Positions 1 to 9,266 of a stretch of DNA of 64,000 nt are shown here, one piece after another. Source of the stretch: Bremia lactucae. Taxonomy: Eukaryota > Oomycota > Peronosporomycetes > Peronosporales > Peronosporaceae. Location: positions 2,129,454 to 2,193,453 of the forward strand of contig NC_090622.1 in assembly GCF_004359215.1 (NCBI RefSeq), in the 5' to 3' direction. The first letter of the stretch is position 1; every line of letters starts with the position of its first letter. The notes beneath the pieces were generated by a model. That model searched no databases. It was not told where the DNA came from and worked only from the letters and a program-made list of their open reading frames with translations. A program made the translations under genes and the position numbers.

Positions 1-240
1 TTGATACGTCATTAACCAAGACATTCAATGTCTCGGTTTCTTCTTGGGCCTTTCAGCTGGCTGCCGAGGGATTAATCCCTCGGGACGTTGAAGGCTAGGC
101 ACTGTAGCATTACCTATTTGGGGAGTTTTATCCTCAAGTACGTGGGGACTTATTCCCTCAACGTCTTCCGACTGTGATTCAAGCAACTGTTTTAGCTCTA
201 ATTTGTTTAAATGCTCCCATCAATCAAAGCCAAATACAGG
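1..240. other. Unassigned repeat-like sequence with short palindromes
   Basis: No coding region is supported here. The stretch holds a perfect 20-bp palindrome at 64-83 and a 7-bp stem around AGACATTCAATGTCT near 23-37. This style of sequence resembles the hairpin-rich gypsy DNA elsewhere in the window (families A and C), so it may be a retroelement fragment, but no protein similarity is visible. From about 187 it grades into the flank of the tRNA array. Confidence 0.4.
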
Positions 241-275
241 TTGCAGCGTGACTCCGTGACAAACTGCGACTACGA

Positions 276-348
276 TATCAGAGGAATGGATCGAATTCTT
301 GATCTCGAGCGTGTAAAGCTCGCGTCCTAACCACTACACGACACCGAC
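276..348 (-). pseudogene. tRNA-Val(TAC)-like pseudogene, array unit 1
   Basis: A 73-nt cloverleaf-length match on the minus strand. The anticodon stem CGAGC/GCTCG with loop TTTACAC gives anticodon TAC (Val, GTA codons). The T-arm is ruined: AAGAA faces CATTC with only the central positions able to pair. The D-arm carries a C to G change (GTGTAGTGG instead of GTCTAGTGG). It is most likely a decayed copy. Confidence 0.7.
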
Positions 349-501
349 ACTCTCTAAATTAGCACCCTCTCTCAATTAGAAATTCACCATAAACGAGCAT
401 GCGCAAGCACGCTACTTGTTTCAGGTCTAATTTGTTTGGAATCTTTTGTCAATCAACATAACATAGGTTGCAGCGTGATACCGTGACAAACTGGACTACG
501 T

Positions 502-574
502 TATCAGAGGAGGGGATCGAACCCTCGATCTCGAGCGTGTTAAGCTCGCGTCCTAACCACTAGACGACACTGAC
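502..574 (-). tRNA. tRNA-Val(AAC), array unit 2, best-preserved copy
   Basis: This 73-nt sequence folds as a cloverleaf. The acceptor is GTCAGTG with CTCTGAT (one U-U mismatch at 6:67 and a terminal G-U), and the D-stem is GTC/GAC. The anticodon stem CGAGC/GCTCG surrounds loop TTAACAC (anticodon AAC, valine GTT/GTC), and the T-stem is a perfect GAGGG/CCCTC around TTCGATC. Internal promoter boxes A (TAGTGGTTAGG) and B (GGTTCGATCC) are intact. No obvious T-run terminator follows directly, and the acceptor mismatch leaves open that all units are tRNA-derived repeats rather than working genes. Confidence 0.65.
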
Positions 575-730
575 ACTTCCTAAAGTAGCACCCTCTCTCA
601 ATTAGAAATTCACCATAAACGAGCATGCGCAAGCACGCACTTGTTTCAGCTCTAATTTGTTTGAAATTCCTTTGTCAATAATAGTATTATATAGATTGCA
701 GCCTGACTCTGTGACAAACTGCGACTACGA

Positions 731-803
731 TATCAGAGGAGGGGATCGAACCCTCGTTCTCGAGCGTGTAAAACTCGCATCCTAACCACTAGACGACACT
801 GAC
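731..803 (-). tRNA. tRNA-Val(TAC), array unit 3
   Basis: Same scaffold as unit 2, with a complete T-arm and B box. The anticodon loop is TTTACAC (anticodon TAC, valine GTA). The anticodon stem closes with a T-G wobble (CGAGT/GCTCG) and the D-stem has a G-T pair. It could be functional, with the same acceptor mismatch at 6:67 as its neighbours. Confidence 0.55.
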
Positions 804-957
804 ACTTCCCAGAGTAGCACCCTCTCTCAATTAGAAATTCACCATAAACGAGCATGCGCAAGCACGCACTTGTTTCAGCTCTAATTTGTTTGGAATCTTT
901 TGTCAATCATAGCATAACATAGGTTGCAGCGTGATTCCGTGACAAACTGGACTACGA

Positions 958-1030
958 TATCCGAGGAGGGGATCGAACCCTCGATCTCGAGCGTGTTAAG
1001 CTAGCGTCCTAACCACTAGACGACACTGAC
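958..1030 (-). pseudogene. tRNA-Val(AAC)-like, array unit 4, damaged stems
   Basis: The loop TTAACAC gives anticodon AAC. The anticodon stem is broken (CTAGC against GCTCG), and the 3' acceptor reads CTCGGAT, adding a second acceptor mismatch. The T-arm is intact. Probably non-functional. Confidence 0.6.
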
Positions 1031-1140
1031 ACTTCCTAAAGTAGCATCCTCTCTCAATTAGAAATTCACCATAAACGAGCATGCGCAAGCACGCACTTGT
1101 TTCAGCTCTAATTTGTTTGAAATTCCTTTGTCAATAATAG

Positions 1141-2750
1141 TTATGCGCGTGTTTTTGGTTCGCGATGCTACGTGCACGTAACGAATAAGGAACGATAGAA
1201 GCCGGACGATTTGGGCGGGACGTGTTGTTTTCTTGGCTACGCAAAGGATAACAAGGCGTGCCGACTACATATCACGGATGATGACTCGATCATGGTTGAT
1301 ATTTGCTGAGCATTCGATCTCGACGGGAATGAGATAAAAAACGAGAGAATTGTCGACATCGTTGAAGACGAAGAGAATTCGGAGACGTCGACACTTGACG
1401 ACAATGGTGTGGAGGTTCCAGCAAATGATAAAAGACTTCCGACTCCGCCACTTCGAGGTTGCCGTGATCCGATTAGTGGTAGCCAAAACGATTCCAGTGT
1501 TCAAGGTCAGGTTCCTACTCGAGCATCAAGCACGCGCGAGGGAGACGGCGAGGAAGAGTGGATGGTGCGACCAATTTCGAAATAAACGCGGTGTGGTGCG
1601 TTACGAACAAGAGTCCCCAACCTACGCCGCGACCACTTTAAGTTTGGACGTCTTTGAAGGATAAGACGACTCGTTTTTTTGCTTTGATGCAGATGATGAT
1701 GGAGAACAAACTTCGACCTACGACGCAGCGATGACGACCAAAAGCAAGAAACATTGACCAAAAGCGATAAAGAGCGAGATGCATTCACTCAACGATCACG
1801 AAACGTGGACGCCAATAAACTTGCCACCATGAAGGCAATTGGATGCAAGTGGGTATTTTCGGATCAAGCGCGATCCAAGTGGAAATATTACGAAGTTCAA
1901 GGCACGATTAGTTGCGAAAGGAATTAAGCAGCGACCTGGGATCGACTTCGTCGAGACTTTTGCGCCAGTGGGACGCAAAGAGTCAAACAATACGGTGTTG
2001 GCGTCGCAGCAGCTGAAGACTTGGAGGCAGAAGATGTCAACGTTGACACCGCATGCTTGTATGGAGAAGTTGATGAGGAGATCTTCGCGGGCCAACCCGA
2101 CGGTCTTAAAGATGAACACAATTCGATAAGCAAGTGTTTGCTGCAGAAATCGCTGCATGGAAACAAGCAAACGGCGCGGCAGTGGAACAGCAAACTAAAC
2201 CAGCATCTGGAGAACCAAGGATTCAAAAGCACTTCATCAGTTCCGTGTGTGTTTATTCGAGTGTCAAGCGGCGAATACAGCATCATCGTTATTTATGTGG
2301 ACGACCTAATGCTGTTTGGTAAAACTAAGGAGTATATCACGAACATTAATATTGCGCTTAAGCAAAAGTTCAGCAACAAGGAGCTAAAGGATCTCACGTA
2401 CTGCTTGGAATTGAGATCCACCGCAAACGCGATGAACGCTTGACCAAGACGAACCAACAGGCATACATCACCGCAACTCTCGGAAAAGTTCGGAGTTGCG
2501 AATTGCAAGAACTTGCACACACAAGCGGACAACAACTCGAAACTAGTGAAGATTACTGAAGAGGAAGCGTTTGTACCAAAATTTCCGAATCGCGAACTGG
2601 TAGGTGCATTAATGTGCATAGCGACTTGTATACGACCAGATATCGCGCATGCGGTTAGATGAAGTTGCCAAATTCTGTGAGCGCTACGGATAGTCACACT
2701 GGACGGTGGCCAAGCGAATCCATCAGTTCTTAAAGACGACTAATGGTATG
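1141..2750 (+). pseudogene. Ty1/copia pol remnant: linker and reverse transcriptase
   Basis: Translation in shifting frames gives a copia polyprotein. An acidic integrase-RT linker occupies about 1350-1660. The RT start shows a KARLVAKGIKQRPGIDF-like motif and ETFAPV at about 1890-1970. The palm contains IYVDDLMLFG (the YVDD active site) at about 2290-2320. The distal RT contains ELVGALMCIATCIRPDIAHAV at about 2597-2658 in a third frame. Many frameshifts and stops show it is dead. Gag, protease and integrase are not recognisable upstream. The copia reading stops at about 2750, inside the connection before RNase H, where gypsy sequence takes over and copia resumes at about 3930. Confidence 0.85.
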
Positions 2751-3928
2751 TATAAGAGTACCATCTTTCGTCGATGGATCTGGTGAAAGGATTTAATCAG
2801 ATCCTTATGCGTGAACGCGACATCCCGTATACAGCGGTGACCACTCCTTGTGGGATGCTATGGAAATAGCAGTAATGCCACGGGGACTTAGTAATGCCAC
2901 AGCGGCTGAGTAACGCCCTGCAACATTCAACAGATGCGTAACGAATCATTTAAGACCGGTGCGAAAATTCGCACCGAGATTTTCGACGACCTATTGTCGC
3001 GTCGGACGTGGAAGCTTATGAAACTCACGTTCGTCAGGTTCTTACACTAATGCTAAAGCATAAGTTGTAAGCAAACCTCAAGAAGTGTATTTTCGCTGCA
3101 AGCGAAATACCACTTTTTGGTTGTATCGTCGTTAAACAGAGTGTGCGCCTTGATCCCGAAAAGATCAAGGCGATTACCGACTGGTCAGTTCCTGTCGATG
3201 TCAACGGACTTAAATAGTTTCTTGGGCTGGTGGCGCTCTTGCACAAGTACTCACGCAAATTTGCCGAGATGAAAGTTCATATCTCTCGTCTCTTAAGAAA
3301 AAGGCGAGAAATGGTTATGGAACGCTGATTGTCAGCGCTCCTTTGAGGGCGTCAAGCAAAGGTTATTGCAATTATTCATCTTGGCGAGTGCACATCAAGA
3401 CAGACCACTCCATGTCGTCTGTGTTTCGCAATCGGCTGTGCATTATTGCAACACGATACGGACGGCGCGGAGCGCGTCGTCTGTTGCCAGTCGCGTCAGC
3501 CGAACCAGCTAAACGCAATTACCCGGTGCATGACAAGGAAATCTTTGCCATGAAATATGCACCGGCTAAGTTTAGGGTCTATCTCCGAGGAGATAGACCG
3601 TTCATCGTATAAACGGACCATGCGTCATTTCATACGGCCGCAAATAGCCCTCACCTCTCGCAAAGAATGGCGAGGTGGCTATCCTTTTCTCGCGGAGTAT
3701 AATTTATCCGTAAAATATAAACCAGGACGATTTAATGTCGTCGCTGATGCGATATCACGCCGACCCGATTTCGAGCCGGCTGTGTATTCCAACAGTGAAA
3801 ATAATTACACTGTTGCAGCACTCATTTCAAGTGTTCCGTCATCAACTTCGTTTGATGACATAAAGAAAGCCTGCGCTGAAGATAAGGAGATATCATCCCT
3901 GTATTCAGCGGCTTTATCAATTGAAAGC
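2750..3928 (+). pseudogene. Gypsy (family C) pol fragment embedded in the copia remnant
   Basis: From about 2756 the translation reads as Ty3/gypsy RT (SSMDLVKGFNQI, TPCGMLWE). RNase H follows at about 3500-3600 (KRNYPVHDKEIFAMKYA, VYLRGDRPFIV), then the connection region at about 3690-3790 (AEYNLSVKYKPGRFNVVADA, SRRPDFEPA). The connection region matches element C at 63300-63560 closely, so it belongs to that family. Stops and frameshifts are frequent. No LTR, primer-binding site or gag is attached. The fragment is joined on both sides to copia coding sequence, so it is not a simple LTR-element insertion. Confidence 0.85.
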
Positions 3929-4560
3929 TCATTGGATATGCGGATGCAAATTGGGCAGGCGACTTAGACACCCGGCGTTCAACAACAGGATATGTTTTCT
4001 TTCTGAACGGCGAAACGATCATACGGAACTCTAAGCGCCAGTCGATCGTTGCGACGTCAAGCACGGAACTAGAGTACATGAGTTTGTACAGCGCAACTCA
4101 AGTGGCAGTCTGCCTTCGAAACTTGATGAAGGACTTGGAGTACAAGACGGATACGGCAACGACGATTTTTCAAGACAATTAAGGATGTATTGTGCTGGCC
4201 AAGAATTTTGGCTACCATTCGCGCACGAAGCACATCGATATTATCTTGCATTTTTTGCGTAAGAAGGTGGCAAGTGAGGTAATTGTGCTGGAGTACAAGC
4301 CGACGGAAGAAATATTCGCGGACGGGTTGACCAAGGCTCTTCCAAGAGACAAGCATACCAAGTTCCTCATGAGACTCGGCATGGTGGCACAAGGGCTTAC
4401 ACTTAGTGCACATCAAGGGAGATCGTTGGAAATTAATTTGTTTATCGAAAGTGTTGCACTTTATGCCTATGCTTGCATAGGGGAAATATATACGTGAGAG
4501 CAAGAGATAGCATGGTAAGAATACTACGGAGAATAAGTGTATGAAAAATTATGCGCTGCA
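3929..4560 (+). pseudogene. Ty1/copia RNase H remnant with probable 3' LTR start
   Basis: The copia reading frame resumes with [20 protein letters not shown] (about 3931-3990), followed by [13 protein letters not shown] and, after a stop at about 4182, the RTKHIDI and FADGLTKALP motifs that end copia RNase H at about 4340. A purine-rich AAGGGAGA stretch at about 4417-4424 precedes TTGGAAATTA at about 4427, which resembles the start of a copia LTR. The downstream LTR boundary cannot be fixed. Confidence 0.75.
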
Positions 4561-4700
4561 GATCAGTCGGTTCGATACCTGGCAACGAAAAAAAGATATC
4601 CTCCGGGCACTGGTATTTGGGGTCATCAGCACTCTCCTGTCAGACGGTAAAGCCCCCCATTTTATGATGGTCCAAGTATGTGGGAAAGGAGGCGCACCAA

Positions 4701-4753
4701 GCTAGGGTGTGTGCTAAGTAGAGCGTGGCCGCATTACGACGTGCCCGCCTACA
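4701..4753 (+). repeat. Terminal 53 bp of a family A gypsy LTR
   Basis: The stretch from GCTAGGGTGTGTGCTAAG to GCCCGCCTACA matches the 3' end of the LTR at 17265-17789, with one missing dinucleotide and a few substitutions. Nothing of the rest of the LTR is visible upstream, and no family A primer-binding site follows it. It is a truncated fragment. Confidence 0.8.
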
Positions 4754-5013
4754 TCTTTCCCGTTTGAGATTTCGACCTTAAACTCATCTTCAAGCTCACA
4801 GATAGTAATTTAACAGGTTCGGCGTCATACATACATAGTTAGTTATAAATATAATAATTCAGTAGTAGATAGAAGATCATAACATAGGAAAACAAATATA
4901 TTAATCCAATTTTACTTTTTCTCATTTTTACGCCTCCCAAAAGTAAGCTTAGTAATTTCAGCTTTACAAGAAACCTTATGGTGATAATTGAAAGAAGGTG
5001 CTAGTTGGAGAGT

Positions 5014-5085
5014 GTCAGTGTCGTCTAGTGGTTAGGACGCGAGCTTACACGTTCGATAGCGACGGTTCGATCCCATCCTCTGATA
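5014..5085 (+). pseudogene. Isolated tRNA-Val-like pseudogene on the plus strand
   Basis: A diverged copy of the array unit in opposite orientation. It has the same acceptor (GTCAGTG/CTCTGAT) and D-arm, but a 6-nt anticodon loop and a broken T-stem (ACGG against CCAT). The 3' flank (ATCGTAGTCGC ... CTCACGCTGCAA) is the reverse complement of the array flank, so the whole repeat unit moved, not just the tRNA. This suggests a dispersed tRNA-derived element. Confidence 0.7.
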
Positions 5086-6280
5086 TCGTAGTCGCATTTT
5101 GTTACTTACTCACGCTGCAAGCAATATATGCTTCCATTGACGGGAGAAGTTTTGACGAATAAGAGCCGAAACAGTGCAAAGAAGACTTACTAAGGACGCG
5201 ACTTGAGTTTACTCTTTTCTATGGCAGTAGCGGACCGACGCGACGCCGGCGCACGCTCATTATTCAAGCACAAGATGCAACGAGTATTTATTATGGACAC
5301 TGGCTCTATGCATGGCCACGAGGCAACCCATCTGTACTGTAATCAGAGTAGGTTGACAAGTACTGTCATGAGTGGGTTAAAAGTAAACTGTGTTAATATA
5401 ATTATGTTGTTCTGTTTCTATATATTTAATACTAACTTTCTTATACACTAAAATACAAAACATTTAATAACCGAATTGTGCCCCATTACTTTCATAGTTA
5501 TCGGTGCAGTTGGCTAGTACTGAAGCAGTACTAACGAAGGGCACACTTGGTAGATGCAATATATATGCACCGAAAAATTTTGCCGTTGAGGCTCTCGGCT
5601 TTGTTTCGATCAAAATAAATTGTGATGTGAAATCGCTCGACATTTTCGACACCAAAACTTCAGCCATTTGATTGATATAAAACTCAATATACTTTTTAAG
5701 GCTGCCTCCTCAATCGCATTAATGCTCACAAGAGAGGAGATGTTGGCAGCTTGTAGATTACCACGCTACTTAACAACATTGCTTTTATAGGAAAGTAAGA
5801 GCCTCACTCTCAATTGAAAAATATAGCAACAACAACCTAACGTCCTACGAATTCCCTTTTATGTGAATGTAGTCTCACTTAACAATCTTGTAAGCTCACA
5901 ATTCTCGTTCTCAAGGAAGCAGTACAGTATCGAAATATTCATGTTCGTCACGAAAAAATCGCTTTGGTAGCCAAGTTGAAAATTTCTTGACTGAGACGCT
6001 CAGGAAAGCACTTCCTCGCATTTTCTATACTACGCTCTACGCCACCTTCCCCATGAAAAGCCGGCCTTCTGTCCGTCTCGACGTCCTGGCTACGCCACAA
6101 AAGCACAAAGTCACCAGTCGCTTTTCTAGAAAGATCAGCATCACGCTGTGGCTCGGCTGCGATCCTGTTGCAGTACATGATAGCCACCGGGTTTTTTTTA
6201 AAATATCTGTGCAATGAAGAATCATTCTTCATTTCGCGGACCAACGTGCCTAGACAATTGTGCACAAAAGCGGGGGCATC
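5086..6280. other. Intergenic, no supported gene
   Basis: About 1.2 kb of AT-rich sequence with only short unsupported reading frames. A plus-strand frame at 5203-5451 contains FIMDTGSMHGHEA, faintly like a retroelement protease motif, but nothing around it confirms this. The last few hundred bases should contain the promoter of the ankyrin gene. Confidence 0.4.
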
Positions 6281-8149
6281 ATGGCGAAGCAGCCTGCCCT
6301 CGAACACGTCGAGCAGGCGTGGCTCGATGCAGGGCGCCGCGGAGATGTCTTGAGCATGCAACGTCTTCGAAAGGAACATCCCCAGTGGCTAGCGCTTAAT
6401 CGCGTACGTAGCTCGTTTCATTGTGGCGCACGGTGCACGTACTATTCTTGTCCGCTAACTGCACATCTGATTTATCTGGCGCGTCTGCGGCTCACTGACG
6501 ACCATCGAATGGTGTCCTATTTTCGTGGTGATAGGTTATCGCGTTCGAGTCCAATTCCACGATTCGTGACGACAGCGAGGACGTGACGTCGTTTTGTGAT
6601 TGGGACAAGTTCCATTTGCCAACCGTAGGCGCTTCAGCGCTCCATGCTGCAGCGTGGGATGGAAGTGACCAAGTTTTGAAATATTTGCTTGAAGAAGGGC
6701 AGCCAGTTGACGACCGTGGTCGACACGGTGTCACGGCTTTGATGGTGACACTTTTAAGGCACAATGTTCAAGCATTACGAGCGATTTTTCAAGGAACAGC
6801 TGTGGTGCAGCTTAATACAGTGGTCGATGTCCGTGGCACTAGCTCTGATATCTCATTACTATGCAACTGACGATATTGTTAACTTTGTTTAGTGTCGAGA
6901 AGAGGATGCTTTGCGACTAGAGCATACACTAAACGTGGTTAATCTACTGCTTCGATTCGGCGCTGAGACCGAAGCACGAGATCAGGACGGAAAAACGGCG
7001 TTGCTACTTGCGACGAACGATGAGCTTTACGAAGTCGCCAAGCTCTTGATCGATCACGGAGCCCACATGGATGCACAGGACTCGACAGGAAAGTCTCCGC
7101 TTCACTTGTGTTTGCGAACATGTCCCGAACAAAGCATGCTCGTAACGAATCTACTCGTTTCTCGAGGAGCACTTATTGATCTCGCCGACAAGAGTGGCGA
7201 GACGCCCTTGACACTCATTGTCCAACGTGGCGACACGACAGCGTTGCAATTGCTCTTAAACCACCACTCGCTCGTCGCGACACTCACTCGACAAGATTTC
7301 TCGGCGGCAGTGCTTTTGCAAGCCGCCGACCTCGGAATTGTCAACATTGTGTGTTTCTTACTCGAAGGTATGTATACTAGCATTGATGTCGTGAATGCAC
7401 GAGGCGAGACATCACTGCACGTGGCTCTTGTGAAGCAGCGCAAAGCTCTCGTCGAAACACTATGTACCTTTAAGTCTGCTACGCTACTGCTCCAAGCCCG
7501 AACGAAGGGCACGTGCGAATCGGTGCTTCATTACGCGGCAAGGTACGGATCCGCAAGGGATTTGCAGTCGATCTTAGCGCTTGTGAGACAGCACGTATCG
7601 AATGAAGTCGACGTGGCTAATTCCGTTGGTTTCACGCCGTTATACCTCGCAACAGCCGCGTCAACAGCTGGTTCTCCAGAAGAGCGTCGTGCAAAAGTCC
7701 AACAGCTACAGAAACACGGCGCTTCGTTCTTTTTCAAGAACGTGCGACTCTTTCGAGCAATTCAAAATGCTGTACCGACGAAAGTAATGATCGTACATCC
7801 AGCGGTGCGGCGTTTATTGGGTCTATGGCTTATTGAATGCAGTGACAGAGCCCGTGGATCGGTCTCGGACTTTTGTATGCATTGGTTGGCGTGCGTGCAG
7901 CGTCCGGAATCCAATGGACTGCACGTGGAAGCAGAGTGGACTTTATTGAGTCAAGCTGTGAATGCATTCGTCTGTGCAGGGTACGCATTGGACGCAATGC
8001 CGCTGTTATTGGTGTTACCAATAAAGCGCGTGTTGATGCCGCGATTCTTTGAATTACTCAAGAAACTGGCCCTTGATTCCAAGCACGCATCAATGCTTCA
8101 ATTACATGCAGAACTTGTAATTGCGTGGCAGGAATCTCATCGGAAATAA
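6281..8149 (+). CDS. Ankyrin-repeat protein, three exons
   Basis: Predicted exons are 6281-6403, 6535-6828 and 6893-8149, giving about 557 residues. The start is ATG 6281 (MAKQPALEHVEQ). Intron 1 has a GTACGT donor, a CTCACTGAC branch-like site and a GATAG acceptor. Intron 2 has acceptor TTTAG; its donor (GTCCGTG at 6829) is the least certain boundary. Ankyrin repeats are recognisable in exon 2 (GASALHAAAWDGSDQVLKYL) and exon 3 (DGKTALLLATNDELYEVAKL; TGKSPLHLCLRT; SGETPLTLIVQRGDTTALQL; GETSLHVALVKQRKALVETL). At least eight are visible over residues 50-320. The last 200 residues have no recognised domain. No signal peptide or membrane segment is seen, so it is presumably a cytosolic or nuclear protein-interaction scaffold. 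It is convergent with the decarboxylase gene 168 bp away. Confidence 0.85.
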
Positions 8150-8317
8150 AGAGACGCGGGAGTTACCACGGAAAAAGAGGCGCTATGAAAGAAGTAGACG
8201 CCAAAGGATGAATATTGGTTAAAGAACCTTGTTCGAGGTATTAATTCAAAGACGTTAGGATTCCTTTCGGTCGTTTGTGAAATGCACTTATAATATTTGA
8301 TCGATGAAATCGTCGAC

Positions 8318-8854
8318 TTATAGAGTCTCGGCGTCTGGAGCAATTGGGACGAGATTGCCAGCTCCTTTAAACGTCTCGAGGATCGTAGCCTGTTCGCACA
8401 GAATCAAACGATCGCGGTTTGTGCCATGCTCGGCCAGTTTGCGCCAGCGAGCGTAGTCTTCGGGGTTACGCTTGTCACCATGGGCTTCTTTGGGGTGCTC
8501 CCAGTGGCCTTTTGAAAACCCAATCATCGTCGTGATTTTCTGTTCCTTTATATCGTAGACAAGCGACACGATCGTGCCAGTCTCCTCTAGCCAATTGCAC
8601 TGCCAGAGCTCACCCGGGCGAATGCATTGAAAGGCTACGGTTTGGTAGTTAAGACGCCCAGCCATGGGGCCACCGTGAATCGAGTACACAATTCGATTTT
8701 CCGAGAAAAACCACATTTCATAGCGCCACTTTTCCGGCTCGCCGTCCGGACCTTCAGCATCGTAATCGTACAGCAGATGAAGGTCACGGATATCGTCGTT
8801 AAACGACGGGTGGAGGGGAGTGTTAGAGTGGTATCCAGGAATTTGAAGTGGCAT
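8318..8854 (-). CDS. padC: Phenolic acid decarboxylase (PadC-like)
   Basis: The 178-residue protein matches the phenolic acid decarboxylase family, small beta-barrel enzymes that remove CO2 from hydroxycinnamic acids (ferulic, p-coumaric, caffeic) to give vinylphenols without a cofactor. Family signatures include the aromatic opening HLLYDYDAEG, the YEMWFFSENRIVYSIHGGPM segment (bacterial enzymes have YRIHSGMVAGRW), MAGRLNYQ, and WLEETGTIVSLVYD. The start was set at the second methionine (MPLQIPGYHSN), which gives the usual family length; an upstream in-frame start at 8929 would add 25 Ser/Cys-rich residues. The family is known in bacteria and fungi, so presence here suggests ancient transfer. 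In a plant pathogen a detoxification role for host phenolics is plausible but inferred. Confidence 0.88.
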   Translation of the reverse strand: MPLQIPGYHSNTPLHPSFNDDIRDLHLLYDYDAEGPDGEPEKWRYEMWFFSENRIVYSIHGGPMAGRLNYQTVAFQCIRPGELWQCNWLEETGTIVSLVYDIKEQKITTMIGFSKGHWEHPKEAHGDKRNPEDYARWRKLAEHGTNRDRLILCEQATILETFKGAGNLVPIAPDAETL

Positions 8855-9266
8855 CGCTTTAAACTTCGAAAGACAAGAAAAGCTTTGGCTTGAATGGCAA
8901 GAATGTAAAAATGACGATTTGCATGGCATGCGTTTTAACGAAGGTTTTTCTTCGTGCTTATCGAATGGAAAGCCGCTCTTGCAACGTCAAGACGCAAATA
9001 CATCCAGAATTGAGGGAGCTGCTGTTTATAAGTAAGACAAACAGGTCTCAAATAATCATCAAGTTACTCTAGAATCCCACAAGTCGGTGAATATTACGAT
9101 TATACAATCATAGGTATAAATCATTATATATGTGTCTGGAACACCATCGTAACGTTCAAAAGTAGTCGCAACAGTCGATAATGAACTCGATTCAACTGGA
9201 GTTAATTATTAGTCATCGATAATGATGGGAAAAACTATTCTTTGAACTCTCTACGATTTGGGAGGA
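8855..9266. other. Intergenic, upstream of the decarboxylase gene
   Basis: AT-rich sequence that should hold the minus-strand promoter of the decarboxylase. No motif was identified with confidence and no gene is seen. Confidence 0.4.

Larger units (their letters stand above)
187..1139 (-). repeat. Tandem array of about 228-bp units, each with one tRNA-Val-like sequence
   Basis: Four tRNA-Val-like sequences on the minus strand begin at 276, 502, 731 and 958, spaced 226, 229 and 227 bp apart. The spacers share near-identical blocks, such as a stretch beginning TTAGAAATTCACCATAAACG and another around AGCTCTAATTTGTTTG. Two subtypes alternate. Units 1 and 3 have a TAC anticodon and a GCGACTACGATATC flank; units 2 and 4 have an AAC anticodon and a CTGGACTACG flank. 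The higher-order unit is therefore a dimer of about 455 bp. The array stops abruptly at about 1139, where copia-type sequence begins, so its right end was probably lost to retroelement insertion or recombination. Confidence 0.85.

Noticed and set aside
187..1139. Regularly spaced repeats considered as a CRISPR-like array
   Set aside because: Repeat units of about 228 bp containing tRNAs, in a eukaryotic context with no cas genes and conserved spacers.
5014..5085. Plus-strand tRNA-Val-like sequence as a working tRNA
   Set aside because: Six-base anticodon loop and broken T-stem; kept as a pseudogene only.
5203..5451. Possible copia protease motif (FIMDTGSMHGHEA)
   Set aside because: A DTG triplet alone is weak; no zinc knuckle, flap or neighbouring gag frame confirms it.
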